A stretch of 64,000 bases of DNA from Tardiphaga sp. P9-11 (GTDB lineage: Bacteria > Pseudomonadota > Alphaproteobacteria > Rhizobiales > Xanthobacteraceae). Below, in pieces: positions 42,968 to 52,070 of the stretch. The stretch covers positions 62,001 to 126,000 of the forward strand of contig NZ_NPKQ01000005.1 of assembly GCF_008329525.1 (NCBI RefSeq), in the 5' to 3' direction. The translations under genes and the position numbers were made by a program. How positions within the stretch are numbered: the stretch's first letter is position 1; the number at the start of each line of letters is the position of its first letter. A model generated the notes under the pieces. It was not told where the DNA came from and made no database searches. It saw only the letters and a program-made list of their open reading frames with translations.

Positions 42968-45067
42968 TTAGCCCTCCGCCATCCCCACCGACCACAGTGC
43001 AAACGCATAGACGATCGCGATCTCATCCAGCCGGTTGAACCGTCCGGACGCGCCGCCGTGGCCGGCGCCCATATTGGTCCGGAGCAGCACCGGGCCGCCA
43101 CCCGTCATCGTCGCGCGCAGCCGTGCGATCCATTTTGCGGGCTCCCAATAGGTCACGCGCGGATCGGTGAGGCCGCCCATCGCGAGGATCTTCGGATAGG
43201 GCTTGGCCACCACCTGATCGTAAGGCGAATAAGACAGGATGGTCTTGAAATCCGCCTCGCTCTCGATCGGGTTGCCCCATTCGGGCCATTCCGGCGGCGT
43301 CAGCGGCAGCGTGTCATCGAGCATGGTGTTGAGCACATCGACGAATGGCACTTCGGCGACAATCCCTGAGAACAATTCGCCCGAGCGATTGGCGACCGCG
43401 CCCATCAGCATGCCGCCAGCGCTGCCGCCGTGACCGACGATCTTCTTTTCGGATGTGTACTTAGCATCGATCAGTGCGCGCGCAGCTGCTGCGAAGTCGT
43501 CGAACGAATTCGTCTTCTTGTCGCGCTTGCCGTCGAGGTACCAGCCCCAGCCCTTGTCTGCGCCGCCGCGGATATGGGCGATGGCGTAGACGAAGCCACG
43601 ATCGACCAGCGACAGCCGGTTGGCGGAGAAAGAGGCCGGCATCGCCATGCCATAGGAGCCGTAGCCATAGAGCAGCAACGGTGCTTGCCCGTCCTGCTTG
43701 AGGTCTTTGCGATGCAGGATCGACACCGGCACTTCGGCGCCGTCATGGGCCTTGGCTAGAATGCGCGTGGTGACATAGTCGGCGGGATTGTGGCCCGAAG
43801 GGATTTCCTGACGCTTGCGCAAGGTGCGCTCGCGGGTTGCCATGTCGTAGTCGTAGACTTCCGACGGCGTCGTCATCGACGAATAGGAAAACCTCAGCGT
43901 GGTCGTGTCGAATTCGTAGCCGCCCATGGTGTCGAGCGAATATGCCGCCTCGTCGAAGGCGATGGCGTGTTCGTCCTTCGTGGTGAGATCGCGGATCACG
44001 ATCGACGGCAGCGCATTGGCCCGCTCCAACCGGACCATGTGATGGGCCGTGAGCTCCATATCTATGAGATAGATGCCTTCGCGATACGGGATCAGATCTT
44101 TCCAATTGGCGCGTCCGGGAGACGTCAGCGGAGCGGTGACGATCTTGAAGTCGATGGCGCTGCCGGCATTGGTCAGGATGAACAATTCGTCGCCGCGATC
44201 GGCCAGCGAATATTGCACGCCTTCTTCGCGCTTTGCCACGAGGCGCGGTGGCGCGTCCGGCGCGGCGAGGTCGATCAGTTGCTGCTCGGATGTTTCATGA
44301 TCGCCGCCGGCGATGACGCAGAAGCGTCCGCTGGCGCTTTCATGGATGTGGGTGAACCAGCCGGAATCCTGCTCCTCGAAGATGAGCTTGTCATCCGCTT
44401 GCTTGGTGCCGAGCCGGTGCAGCCAGACCTGCATCGGGCGATGGTTGTCGTCGAGCTTCACATAGAAGAAAGCCTTGCAGTCGAGCGTCCAGACCACGCC
44501 ACCATCGGTTTCCTCGACCACGTCGTCGAAGTCCTTGCCCGTGGCCCAGTCGCGCACGCGGATGGTGAAATATTCCGAGCCCTTGACGTCGGCGCTCCAG
44601 GCTTCCAACGCATGGTCGGGGGAATGGCGGGCGCCGCCGAACTTGAAATATTTGTGGTCGGCGGCAAGTTTGTCGCCATCGAGAATGATCGCGGCCTCGC
44701 CGCCGTCCCGTGGCATGCGGCCGAATAATTCGTGCTGGCCGCCCTCGCGGAATTTCCGCAAATAAGCATAGGGGCCATCCGGCGATGGGACGCTGGAATC
44801 GTCCTCCTTGATGCGGCCGCGCATTTCCGCGACCAGCCTTGCCTGCAGCGCTGCCGTGCCGCCGAGCAGGCTGTCGGTATAGGCATTCTCGGCGTCGAGA
44901 TAGGTGCGAATCTCCGGCTCCAGCACGCTGGGGTCGCGCAGCACCTCCTGCCATTTGGCGTCTTTCAACCAGGCGTAATCATCTGACACGGTGATGCCGT
45001 GGGTCGTGAAGGAATGTGGATGACGCGGCGCAACCGGCGCGGGCTTGGAGGATGTCTGCTTTGTCAT
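42968..45067 (-). CDS. ptrB: S9 family prolyl oligopeptidase, oligopeptidase B type
   Basis: A 699-residue serine oligopeptidase. The N-terminal seven-bladed propeller begins near DDYAWLKDAKWQEVLRDP. The catalytic domain contains FVYAIAHIRGGADKGWGWYLDGK (oligopeptidase B signature), the nucleophile in GHGGSAGGMLMGAVANR near residue 550, the acid in LTDPRVTYWEP near 635, and the His in GAGHGGASGRF near 670. It cleaves short peptides after Arg/Lys in the cytoplasm. I used MTKQTSSK at 45067 rather than the open extension to 45121. Confidence 0.92.
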   Translation of the reverse strand: MTKQTSSKPAPVAPRHPHSFTTHGITVSDDYAWLKDAKWQEVLRDPSVLEPEIRTYLDAENAYTDSLLGGTAALQARLVAEMRGRIKEDDSSVPSPDGPYAYLRKFREGGQHELFGRMPRDGGEAAIILDGDKLAADHKYFKFGGARHSPDHALEAWSADVKGSEYFTIRVRDWATGKDFDDVVEETDGGVVWTLDCKAFFYVKLDDNHRPMQVWLHRLGTKQADDKLIFEEQDSGWFTHIHESASGRFCVIAGGDHETSEQQLIDLAAPDAPPRLVAKREEGVQYSLADRGDELFILTNAGSAIDFKIVTAPLTSPGRANWKDLIPYREGIYLIDMELTAHHMVRLERANALPSIVIRDLTTKDEHAIAFDEAAYSLDTMGGYEFDTTTLRFSYSSMTTPSEVYDYDMATRERTLRKRQEIPSGHNPADYVTTRILAKAHDGAEVPVSILHRKDLKQDGQAPLLLYGYGSYGMAMPASFSANRLSLVDRGFVYAIAHIRGGADKGWGWYLDGKRDKKTNSFDDFAAAARALIDAKYTSEKKIVGHGGSAGGMLMGAVANRSGELFSGIVAEVPFVDVLNTMLDDTLPLTPPEWPEWGNPIESEADFKTILSYSPYDQVVAKPYPKILAMGGLTDPRVTYWEPAKWIARLRATMTGGGPVLLRTNMGAGHGGASGRFNRLDEIAIVYAFALWSVGMAEG

Positions 45068-45150
45068 GAACGCTCTTTTCGCGGAAGCCTGATCGGATAT
45101 GATCGCGGAACACGCACGCATCGGCGCCTGCCCCGCTTATTGGATATTCC

Positions 45151-45756
45151 ATGGATATAGAGATTATCGACCGCCTTGCCATCCGCGATCTCATTGAAAA
45201 CTGGGTGGTTTGGCGCGACGCTGGCGATTGGGATCGCTTCCGCACTGTCTGGTTCGACGATGGTCGCATGGTGGCGACCTGGACTCAGGGCACCGCCGAC
45301 GAATTCATCGCCATGAGCAAGGCCGGTTGGGCCAAGGGCGTCTCGATCATGCATTTCCTCGGCGCGCAATCGATCGATCTCGCTGGCAACCGCGCAATTT
45401 CGCAGACCAAGATGACCATTGCTCAGCGCGCGCTGGTGCATGGCGTCAATGTCGACGTGATGCTGACCGGACGCTTCTATGATTTCCTCGAAAAACGCGA
45501 CGGCAAATGGGGCATGGTGCTGCGCCAGCCGATCTATGAGAAGGACCGCATGGATCCCGTGGTGCCCGGCGCGCCGTTGAAGCTCGATGCCGACCTGCTC
45601 GCGAGCTTCCCGGAAGGTTATCGCCATCTTGCCTATCTGCAGAGCCAGATCGGCTATCAGATCAAGCCGGATATGCCCGGCCTGCGCGGCGCCGCGGTGG
45701 AAGCGCTGTATGCCAGCGGCAAGAAATGGCTGAATGGTGAGGCGCTGGATCGGTAG
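45151..45756 (+). CDS. NTF2-fold (SnoaL-like) protein
   Basis: A 201-residue single-domain protein that starts with the SnoaL_4-type helix IIDRLAIRDLIENWVVWRDAGDWDRFRTVW. Asp/Arg/His positions common in dehydratases or isomerases follow (VWFDDGRM, SIMHFLGAQ), and then the RQPIYEKDRMD strand. NTF2-fold enzymes act on small cyclic or aromatic compounds, but no catalytic motif assigns a reaction. Only 70 bp and a short hairpin (GACCTC/GAGGTC near 45770) separate it from the following acyl-CoA ligase gene, so a common pathway is possible. Confidence 0.8.
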   Translation: MDIEIIDRLAIRDLIENWVVWRDAGDWDRFRTVWFDDGRMVATWTQGTADEFIAMSKAGWAKGVSIMHFLGAQSIDLAGNRAISQTKMTIAQRALVHGVNVDVMLTGRFYDFLEKRDGKWGMVLRQPIYEKDRMDPVVPGAPLKLDADLLASFPEGYRHLAYLQSQIGYQIKPDMPGLRGAAVEALYASGKKWLNGEALDR

Positions 45757-45826
45757 CTTTCTGACCTCTCCTGGAGAGGGGAGGTCAAGCAAAGATAATC
45801 AAGTAAGAACAAAAACGAGGAAATAC

Positions 45827-47365
45827 ATGCCCGACTTCATCACCCTCGATGCACTGGTCCGTAACACCGCCGCGTCCAAGCCGACCAAGATCGCCGTGAT
45901 CGATGCCGATCGCCAGATCGATTACGCGGCCTTCGATGCGCTGATCGATCGTATCGCTGCATCACTGCAGGCGAGCGGCCTCCAGCCGCGCGACGTAATC
46001 TCGATCTGCGCACTATCATCGATCGAATATGCCGCCGTGTTTCTTGGCGCGCTACGTGCCGGCGTCGCGGTCGCGCCGCTGGCGCCGTCATCGACGTCCG
46101 TAGATTTCGCCGCAATGGTGAAGGATGCCGCGGCAAAAATCCTGTTCATGGATGACGTGACAGCGGCGTCTTTTGCAGATGCTGCGATCGACCCATCGGT
46201 TCAACGCGTCGCGCTGGATGACGGCAAGGCGGGCAAGCCGTTCGCACAGTGGCTGGCGCCTGCAGGCGCGAAGCCTCAACCGGTGGCCATCGATCCGGAA
46301 TGGGTCTTCAACATCATCTATTCCTCGGGCACTACGGGGACGCCGAAAGGCATCGTCCACACCAACCTCATGCGCTGGCGCCAGTATGGCCAGCTCGATC
46401 CGCTCGGCTATGGGCCGGATGCCGTCACCGTGCTGTCGACGCCGCTTTATTCCAACACCACGTTGGTCTGTTTCAATCCGACCCTCGCCGGTGGCGGGAC
46501 GCTGGTACTGATGAAGAAATTCGATGCGCGTGGATTTCTGGAGCTCAGTGCCAAACATCGTGCGACCCATGCGATGCTGGTGCCGGTGCAGTATCGTCGC
46601 ATCATGGGCGTTGAGGATTTTGACAGTTTCGATCTCAAATCCTTTGTGATGAAATTCTCTACCTCGGCGCCATTCGGCGGCACGCTGAAGGCCGACGTGC
46701 TGAAGCGCTGGCCGGGCGGGTTGACCGAGTATTATGGCATGACCGAAGGCGGCGGCACCTGCGTGTTGCTGGCGCATGAACACCCGACCAAGCTGCACAC
46801 CGTCGGTCAGCCGGCGCCCGATCACGACATTCGCCTGATCGACGAGGATGGCAATTTCGTCGCCCAAGGCGAGATCGGCGAAGTGGTCGGACATTCACCG
46901 ACCATCATGCATGGTTATCTCAACCAGCCCGGCAAGACGGCCGAAACATTCTGGCACGATGCATCAGGCAAGCGCTATGTCCGCACCGGCGATGTCGGTC
47001 GATTCGATGAGGAGGGGTTCCTCACGCTGATGGACCGCAAGAAGGACATGATCATCTCCGGCGGTTTCAACATCTATCCAAGCGATCTGGAAGCGGTGCT
47101 GGGCGCGCACGGCGACGTCGTCGAGGCCGCGGTCGTCGCGATGCCTTCGGAAGAGTGGGGCGAGACGCCGGTGGCTTTCGTAGTGCTGAAAGCGGGGGCT
47201 GCTGTCGATGCGGCGTCGCTGAAGGCCTGGACCAATGAGCGCGTCGGAAAATTCCAGCGTCTGAATGATGTCGTTCTGGCCGACGTACTGCCGCGAAGTG
47301 CCATAGGCAAGGTGCTGAAGCGGGAGTTACGGGATCGCAAGCTGGCGGCGGATTTGTCGGCTTAG
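45827..47365 (+). CDS. Acyl-CoA synthetase / AMP-dependent ligase
   Basis: A 512-residue class I adenylate-forming enzyme. It has the P-loop SSGTTGTPKG near residue 166, the acyl/AMP site YYGMTEGGGT, the TGD motif in YVRTGDVGRFDEEG, the hinge region DRKKDMIISGGFNIYP, and the A10 Lys in PRSAIGKVLKREL near the C-terminus. It activates a carboxylic acid to its CoA thioester. GAGGA lies seven bases before the ATG at 45827; the open region back to 45734 is not used. The substrate is not readable from sequence. It is probably linked with the NTF2-fold gene before it. Confidence 0.9.
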   Translation: MPDFITLDALVRNTAASKPTKIAVIDADRQIDYAAFDALIDRIAASLQASGLQPRDVISICALSSIEYAAVFLGALRAGVAVAPLAPSSTSVDFAAMVKDAAAKILFMDDVTAASFADAAIDPSVQRVALDDGKAGKPFAQWLAPAGAKPQPVAIDPEWVFNIIYSSGTTGTPKGIVHTNLMRWRQYGQLDPLGYGPDAVTVLSTPLYSNTTLVCFNPTLAGGGTLVLMKKFDARGFLELSAKHRATHAMLVPVQYRRIMGVEDFDSFDLKSFVMKFSTSAPFGGTLKADVLKRWPGGLTEYYGMTEGGGTCVLLAHEHPTKLHTVGQPAPDHDIRLIDEDGNFVAQGEIGEVVGHSPTIMHGYLNQPGKTAETFWHDASGKRYVRTGDVGRFDEEGFLTLMDRKKDMIISGGFNIYPSDLEAVLGAHGDVVEAAVVAMPSEEWGETPVAFVVLKAGAAVDAASLKAWTNERVGKFQRLNDVVLADVLPRSAIGKVLKRELRDRKLAADLSA

Positions 47366-47378
47366 CGTCTTCGTTTTT

Positions 47379-47427
47379 CCCACTCCCCTAGTGCAGCAAA
47401 GCTGCGCGCCGCGGGAGAGGGAAAAGG
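47379..47427 (+). repeat. Palindromic intergenic repeat, distant copy
   Basis: The core GCAGCAAAGCTGCGCGC (47393-47409) differs by one base from 5888-5904, with C-rich and GGGAGAGGG flanks as in that copy. It lies between the stop of the acyl-CoA ligase and the stop of slyX. Confidence 0.65.
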
Positions 47428-47433
47428 ATGGGC

Positions 47434-47661
47434 TCAATAATGCGGTGGCGGCTCGTTGCGCGGTGCGCCTGAGTTGCTTTCGGCTTCCTGCAGCCGCTCG
47501 CCGAGCGAGCCGACCTGCCGCGTCAGCATGTCGATCTGTTTCCACTGGGCGGTGATCGTCGCATTCAGCGTCTCGATCGTGTCGTCCTGATAGGCGACAC
47601 GAGTTTCGAGTGCGTCGATACGTTCGCGCAAGCCTGTCAGGTCTTTTGCGGTCTCACTCAT
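47434..47661 (-). CDS. slyX: SlyX family protein
   Basis: A 75-residue, almost wholly coiled-coil protein (LTGLRERIDALETRVAYQDDTIETLNATITAQWKQID) ending in the SlyX-type NEPPPHY tail. Function is unknown; a cytoplasmic coiled coil. The ATG at 47661 overlaps the last 8 bp of the upstream trhO frame (ATGAGTGA), so translation is coupled. A longer open frame upstream is inside trhO and not used. Confidence 0.9.
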   Translation of the reverse strand: MSETAKDLTGLRERIDALETRVAYQDDTIETLNATITAQWKQIDMLTRQVGSLGERLQEAESNSGAPRNEPPPHY

Positions 47662-48451
47662 CGGATGCGCTCTCCCGCAGCATCGCAAAATCTTCCGAAT
47701 TGATCGGCAGGTCAGGCTTGATCGACTGGCTTTCGACGAGGCCATGACCGAGCGCGACGCGCTGGTCGAACACGAAGCATTCGCCGCGCCAGCGGGTCTC
47801 GGCCTCGGGGATCTCCTCGAGATATTTCAGGATGCCGCCTTTGAGATGATAGACGTCGGCGAAGCCGCGCGACAGCAGATAGGAACTCGCCTTCTCGCAG
47901 CGGATGCCACCGGTGCAGAACATCGCGATCTTGGTGTGCTTGGCGGGATCGAGCGTGCGCGCCACGAAATCCTTGAACTGGCCGAAGCTTGCGATCTCCG
48001 GATCGACCGCGCCCTCAAATGTGCCCATGGCCACTTCGAACGCATTGCGCGTGTCGAGCACCAGCGTGTTCTCGTCGGCGATCAGATCGTTCCAGTCGGC
48101 CGCGTCCACATACGTGCCAACCGTCCTGGTCGGGTCGGTCTGGGGATCGCCGAGGGTGACAATCTCTTTCTTCAGCCGCACCTTCATGTGGAGGAACGGC
48201 ATCAGGCTGGCGCGGGAGAATTTCAGCTCGAGATGGTTCAGCCGGTTGCTGAACATCACGCCGGTCTCGAGTTCGCGCACCAGTGCATCGATGGCGGCAT
48301 CGGTCCCGGCCACGGTGCCGTTGATGCCTTCCTCGGCCAGCAGGATCGAGCCTTTGATGCCGAGATTGACGCAGAATGCGCGCAGCGGCTCGCGCAATTG
48401 CCGGAAATCCGGCAGTGCGGCGAATTGATAGAGGGCGGCGACCTTGAACAT
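47654..48451 (-). CDS. trhO: tRNA uridine(34) hydroxylase TrhO, rhodanese family
   Basis: A 265-residue YceA/TrhO-type protein. The N-terminal ferredoxin-like part (VNLGIKGSILLAEEGINGTVAG) is followed by the rhodanese domain with active-site Cys in MFCTGGIRCEKASSYLLSRGF. TrhO forms 5-hydroxyuridine at the wobble position of tRNAs using oxygen. It is the first gene of a two-gene unit with slyX. Confidence 0.92.
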   Translation of the reverse strand: MFKVAALYQFAALPDFRQLREPLRAFCVNLGIKGSILLAEEGINGTVAGTDAAIDALVRELETGVMFSNRLNHLELKFSRASLMPFLHMKVRLKKEIVTLGDPQTDPTRTVGTYVDAADWNDLIADENTLVLDTRNAFEVAMGTFEGAVDPEIASFGQFKDFVARTLDPAKHTKIAMFCTGGIRCEKASSYLLSRGFADVYHLKGGILKYLEEIPEAETRWRGECFVFDQRVALGHGLVESQSIKPDLPINSEDFAMLRESASDE

Positions 48452-48601
48452 GGCGGGGGTTTACCAGCCGGACCAGCGAGGGGGAAGTCCGGGAACTGGC
48501 CGAAATATCGTTGCATCAGGGCTTTGGGCCGGATGCTCGCCCTGTGCAGGTATTGACCTATGCCATTCGGGGCGGGTTGGCGTAACGATCCGACGGACAG
48601 T

Positions 48602-48628
48602 AAAAAAACCGGCCCCTCTTGGGACCGG
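48602..48628 (-). terminator. Rho-independent terminator of the CsbD gene
   Basis: The minus strand reads CCGGTCCC, AAGA, GGGGCCGG followed by seven T. One U-G pair interrupts the stem. A second hairpin (about 48640-48665) lies between it and the CsbD stop. Confidence 0.8.
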
Positions 48629-48688
48629 CTTCTTTTGCAGCGTCACCTGCGACCGGCGGGGAGTCAAAACTCCGCCGGTTGGGATTGG

Positions 48689-48904
48689 TTAAAGTTTGCG
48701 GTTCACTAAATCCGACGCCTTGTCGGCGGCGTCCTTGGCGGCCTGCTTGGCATCGCCGACAGCCTTCTGCGCATGGCCCTTACCTTCCTGGATCAGGCCT
48801 TCGCCCTGCAGGCGATCCGAACCGACGGCTTCACCGACGCCCTGCTTGGCCTTGCCGATGGCTTCGTTTGCGGTTCCCTTGATCTTGTCTGCGGTGGCAC
48901 CCAT
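48689..48904 (-). CDS. CsbD family stress-response protein
   Basis: A 71-residue, highly charged Ala/Lys/Gly-rich protein ([20 protein letters not shown], then a CsbD core [20 protein letters not shown]). CsbD proteins are induced by general stress and are probably natively flexible. AGGAG lies six bases before the ATG. Unlike the CsbD/DUF883-like gene at 1976, it has no membrane segment. Confidence 0.92.
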   Translation of the reverse strand: MGATADKIKGTANEAIGKAKQGVGEAVGSDRLQGEGLIQEGKGHAQKAVGDAKQAAKDAADKASDLVNRKL

Positions 48905-49069
48905 GGGATACTCCTGTCATGCTGCAGACGCAGTTCCGAGACCATTCTCGATACGCGCTGCTTGAGCTTCGCAGAGACAATTGCCAGCTCAATTGAATGT
49001 TCCTCACTCCCGGGGACGTGATGCCGCACGATGTGGCGTCATTTCCGCGGAACCCAAGAAGGCATTGAA

Positions 49070-49612
49070 ATGTCCGGTCACGACCACGATCACACCCATC
49101 CGCATGATCATTCACACGACCACGATCACTCCCACGATCATGATTCGGATCGCTGGAAGCATGACGGCATTCGCGTCATTCCGGCCGACAACCTCGATAC
49201 CAACGTACCCTCGACAAAGGGCATGGACCGCGCAGCCGCGATTAATTTCGCGCGCGTCGGTGCGCAGAAATTGTGGGCAGGCACCGTGTCGATCCAGCCG
49301 GATGCCAAGACCGGCGCGCATCATCACGGCCATCTCGAAAGCGTGATCTATGTGGTGAAGGGCAAGGCGCGGATGCGTTGGGGCGATCGCCTCCAGTTCA
49401 CGGGAGAAGCAGGCCCGGGCGATTTCATCTTCGTGCCGCCTTACGTGCCGCATCAGGAAATCAACGCAAGCCGTGACGAAGTGCTGGAATGCGTGCTGGT
49501 GCGCAGCGACGGCGAGGCGGTCGCCATCAATATCGATATCGAGCCGGTCGAGAAGCCCGAGACCGTGCTCTGGGTCGATCCCACGCATCCCGACGGCGCG
49601 GTGAAGAAGTAA
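49070..49612 (+). CDS. Cupin-domain protein with histidine-rich N-terminus
   Basis: A 180-residue protein. Residues 3-26 alternate His/Asp (HDHDHTHPHDHSHDHDHSHD, about a dozen His), a likely metal-binding or storage tail. The cupin barrel follows: motif 1 is GAHHHGHLESVIYVVKGKA (metal-binding His and Glu), and motif 2 is GDFIFVPPYVPHQEINAS (second His). AAGG precedes the ATG at 49070. Cupins of this type are metal-dependent isomerases or dioxygenases, or plain binding proteins; the reaction is unknown. Confidence 0.85.
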   Translation: MSGHDHDHTHPHDHSHDHDHSHDHDSDRWKHDGIRVIPADNLDTNVPSTKGMDRAAAINFARVGAQKLWAGTVSIQPDAKTGAHHHGHLESVIYVVKGKARMRWGDRLQFTGEAGPGDFIFVPPYVPHQEINASRDEVLECVLVRSDGEAVAINIDIEPVEKPETVLWVDPTHPDGAVKK

Positions 49613-49622
49613 GTATTGAGCT

Positions 49623-49654
49623 GAAGCCCTTGCCTGAGACCGGGCGAGGGCTTC
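49623..49654 (+). terminator. Hairpin between cupin and convergent amidase
   Basis: GAAGCCCTTGCC paired with GGCGAGGGCTTC (one wobble), followed by TTGCTATTT. It lies 10 bp after the cupin stop and 3 bp from the amidase stop. Confidence 0.65.
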
Positions 49655-49657
49655 TTG

Positions 49658-50995
49658 CTATTTGATCTCCGGCAATCCCGGCGAAAACGCCAGTGCACTC
49701 TCGATCCATTTTGCCACGCGCAATGTGCGCAGGTCGTTCAGATAGGGGCCGACCACTTGCAGGCCGAGCGGCAGATGGTTCTTGCCGAACCCGGCCGGCA
49801 GCGACAGCGCGGGCACGCCGATCAGCGTCCATGGTGCGCAATATTCGGCGTCGCCAGTATAGCTCAGCCCTTCCGGTGCTTCGCCATAGGCCGGCAGTGT
49901 CAACACCGCATCATAGTTTGCCATCTGTGCAGTGAAATCCACACGCAGCTTCGTCTGCAAAGACTTGGCCTTGAGATAGGCTGCTGCGCTGATGGCGCTG
50001 CCAGTCTCGACCAGCTTCTTCAGATGATCGCTGGTCTTGTCGGGATAACGCGCGACAAGATCGCCGAAGATCACGGCACCCTCAGCGGCGAGAATGATGT
50101 TGATTGCATCCCAGTTGCTGCGATCCAATTCGGGCAGTTCAAGTTCTTCGATTATCGCGCCGGCTCCGCGCAGCCTGGTGACGGAGGCTTCGAACACCTG
50201 CTGCTGCTCGCTCTCCGCTTTGGCGAATTTGGCAAAGCGCACCACCGCGAGACGCGGCGACGGCAGCGGTGGCACGCCGCGTTCGACGGAGATCTCGAAG
50301 GCGGGCACCGGCGCGCCATGCAGATCGCTGTCACTGGTGCCTGCGATCAGTGACAGTGCATAGGCGATGTCATCGACCTTGCGTGCGAAGAAGCCGATGT
50401 GGTCGAGCGACTGGCTGAGATGATGCGCGCCGCTGCGTGGGATCGCGCCGAAGCTTGGCTTGAAGCCGACGACGCCGTTAAAGGCAGCGGGACGGATGAT
50501 GGAGCCCAGCGTCTGCGTGCCAAGCGCCAGGGGCACGATGCCGGCAGCGACGGAGGCGGCCGAGCCCGAAGACGAGCCGCCCGGTGTGTGCTTGCTGTTC
50601 CATGGATTGGTGGTCGGGCCGGGGTGGCGCCAGGCGAATTCGGTGGAGACCGTCTTGCCGAAGATGGTGGCGCCGAGATTGCGCAATCGTTCGACCACCC
50701 AGGCGTCGGCTGATGGTACGTGATCGGCATAGACGGCCGAGCCGTTGGTTGTCGGCATGTCGGTGGTGGCGATGATGTCCTTGACGGCGACGGGGATGCC
50801 GGAGAGCGGCCCCGGTTTGCGCACGGTGTCGGTGGGGAGGACTTCGAAGGCCCTTAGCACCGGCTCGGCAGTCTTGGCCTGCGCGAGGCGCTCGGATGCG
50901 TAATGGTCTGCGGCGGAGGCGTTGCCCTTGAACAGCCGCAGCAGGTCCAGAACCCCCGCGCCAGATGTTGCGGTGCGCGCGGTTGCATTCGTCAT
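49658..50995 (-). CDS. Amidase, amidase-signature (AS) family
   Basis: A 445-residue amidase-signature hydrolase. The Ser-cisSer-Lys triad is visible: Lys72 in IPVAVKDII, a Ser near 142 in PGGSSSGSAASVAAG, and the nucleophile Ser near 165 in GTQTLGSIIRPA. It hydrolyses a carboxamide to acid plus ammonia, or acts as a Glu-tRNA amidase homologue (too short and without GatBC partners). It is the last gene of an ABC transporter operon on the same strand under a sigma-54-type promoter, so release of nitrogen from the imported compound is the likely job. AGGACG precedes the ATG at 50995. Confidence 0.9.
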   Translation of the reverse strand: MTNATARTATSGAGVLDLLRLFKGNASAADHYASERLAQAKTAEPVLRAFEVLPTDTVRKPGPLSGIPVAVKDIIATTDMPTTNGSAVYADHVPSADAWVVERLRNLGATIFGKTVSTEFAWRHPGPTTNPWNSKHTPGGSSSGSAASVAAGIVPLALGTQTLGSIIRPAAFNGVVGFKPSFGAIPRSGAHHLSQSLDHIGFFARKVDDIAYALSLIAGTSDSDLHGAPVPAFEISVERGVPPLPSPRLAVVRFAKFAKAESEQQQVFEASVTRLRGAGAIIEELELPELDRSNWDAINIILAAEGAVIFGDLVARYPDKTSDHLKKLVETGSAISAAAYLKAKSLQTKLRVDFTAQMANYDAVLTLPAYGEAPEGLSYTGDAEYCAPWTLIGVPALSLPAGFGKNHLPLGLQVVGPYLNDLRTLRVAKWIESALAFSPGLPEIK

Positions 50996-51029
50996 GTCGT
51001 ATCGTCCTGAACGTTTCTTCTGAAATCGC

Positions 51030-51063
51030 GAAAGGTGCGCAGCCGCCGGGCTGCGCACCTTTC
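51030..51063 (-). terminator. Long hairpin after the ABC substrate-binding gene
   Basis: GAAAGGTGCGCAGCC, 4-base loop, GGCTGCGCACCTTTC: a perfect 15-bp stem five bases after the stop. There is no T-tract. It may stabilise the upstream binding-protein mRNA or attenuate read-through into the amidase gene. Confidence 0.6.
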
Positions 51064-51067
51064 GATG

Positions 51068-52036
51068 TTACTTCATCGCCAGTGCAGGCTCGATGTATTT
51101 CTTCACCACAAACTTGTCATAGTCCGGCTGTGCCGCGAGATTGCCGAGCGCGATCTGGGTGTCCATGGAGATCTTCAGCGAGGGTGCAGAAATATCGACG
51201 CTGTCCGGATAGACGCCGTCGGCGAGCATGCGTTTGACAGCAGATTCGATCACGGCCGGGTCCAACGTCGGGAACTCCTTCTGTGCGATCATGACGGTTT
51301 TGGCCGGATCTTTCTTCATGAAACGCATCGCCATTTCCATGCCGTTAGTCACGCGCTGCGCCAGATCCGGATTGACGTCATTGCGCGCTGTGACCGACGA
51401 GAACGCATAGGCGCCGTAGCTCTTCGGGAAGCCGTAAACCACCTTCATGCCCTTGGCGACGACCTGATCGAGGCCGGGTTCATACATCACGGCTACATCG
51501 GCCTGTTTGGCGAGAAACGGGCCGGGCTCACTGCCGATCGCAACAGGGATCATCTCGACGTCGGTCTTGCCGTCCATGCCGTTCTCTTTCAGCAGTTTCA
51601 GGAACAGCGAGGTGCTGGTGGTCGGCATGGTGCCGACGACCACCTTCTGGCCCTTCAGACTCTTGACGTCAGTGAACTTGAAGTCCGGCGAGGTCGCGAT
51701 CCACACGGCGGCGCCGTTGACGACATTGGCGATGATGCCGACCGGCGCGCCCTTGGAGGCCGCAATGGCTGTCCATTCCGGCCCGTGGATCGAGAACTGC
51801 GCGCTGCCGGAGATCACCGCCGAGAGTGCGACGGTGGGCGAGCCCGCAGTTTCCTTGGTGAGGTCGAGGCCCTGTGCGGTGAAGAAGCCTTCGTTGATGG
51901 CGACATAAAGCGGCAGATACAGCATCGACTGGAAGGCCTGCGACAGCACGACCTTCTTGTTGTCAGCCATGGCCGGGGTGGCAAGCAGAACAGCAGCCAG
52001 CGCTGTGGCGCCGATGATACGCTTCAACAACGACAT
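51068..52036 (-). CDS. ABC transporter substrate-binding protein, NrtA/SsuA/ThiY type
   Basis: A 322-residue periplasmic binding protein. The signal peptide is MSLLKRIIGATALAAVLLATPAMA, followed by an NMT1/SsuA-type fold (VVLSQAFQSMLYLPLYVAINEGFF). The segments YEPGLDQVVAKGMKVV and AIGSEPGPFLAKQADVAV form the second ligand lobe. Family ligands include nitrate, sulfonates, pyrimidine precursors, phthalate-like acids and amides. GGAG lies seven bases before the ATG. It is third of four genes in the operon and is followed by the amidase. Confidence 0.88.
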   Translation of the reverse strand: MSLLKRIIGATALAAVLLATPAMADNKKVVLSQAFQSMLYLPLYVAINEGFFTAQGLDLTKETAGSPTVALSAVISGSAQFSIHGPEWTAIAASKGAPVGIIANVVNGAAVWIATSPDFKFTDVKSLKGQKVVVGTMPTTSTSLFLKLLKENGMDGKTDVEMIPVAIGSEPGPFLAKQADVAVMYEPGLDQVVAKGMKVVYGFPKSYGAYAFSSVTARNDVNPDLAQRVTNGMEMAMRFMKKDPAKTVMIAQKEFPTLDPAVIESAVKRMLADGVYPDSVDISAPSLKISMDTQIALGNLAAQPDYDKFVVKKYIEPALAMK

Positions 52037-52070
52037 GCAACGTCTCCTTGAGTGCGAAGGGAAAGAGAAA

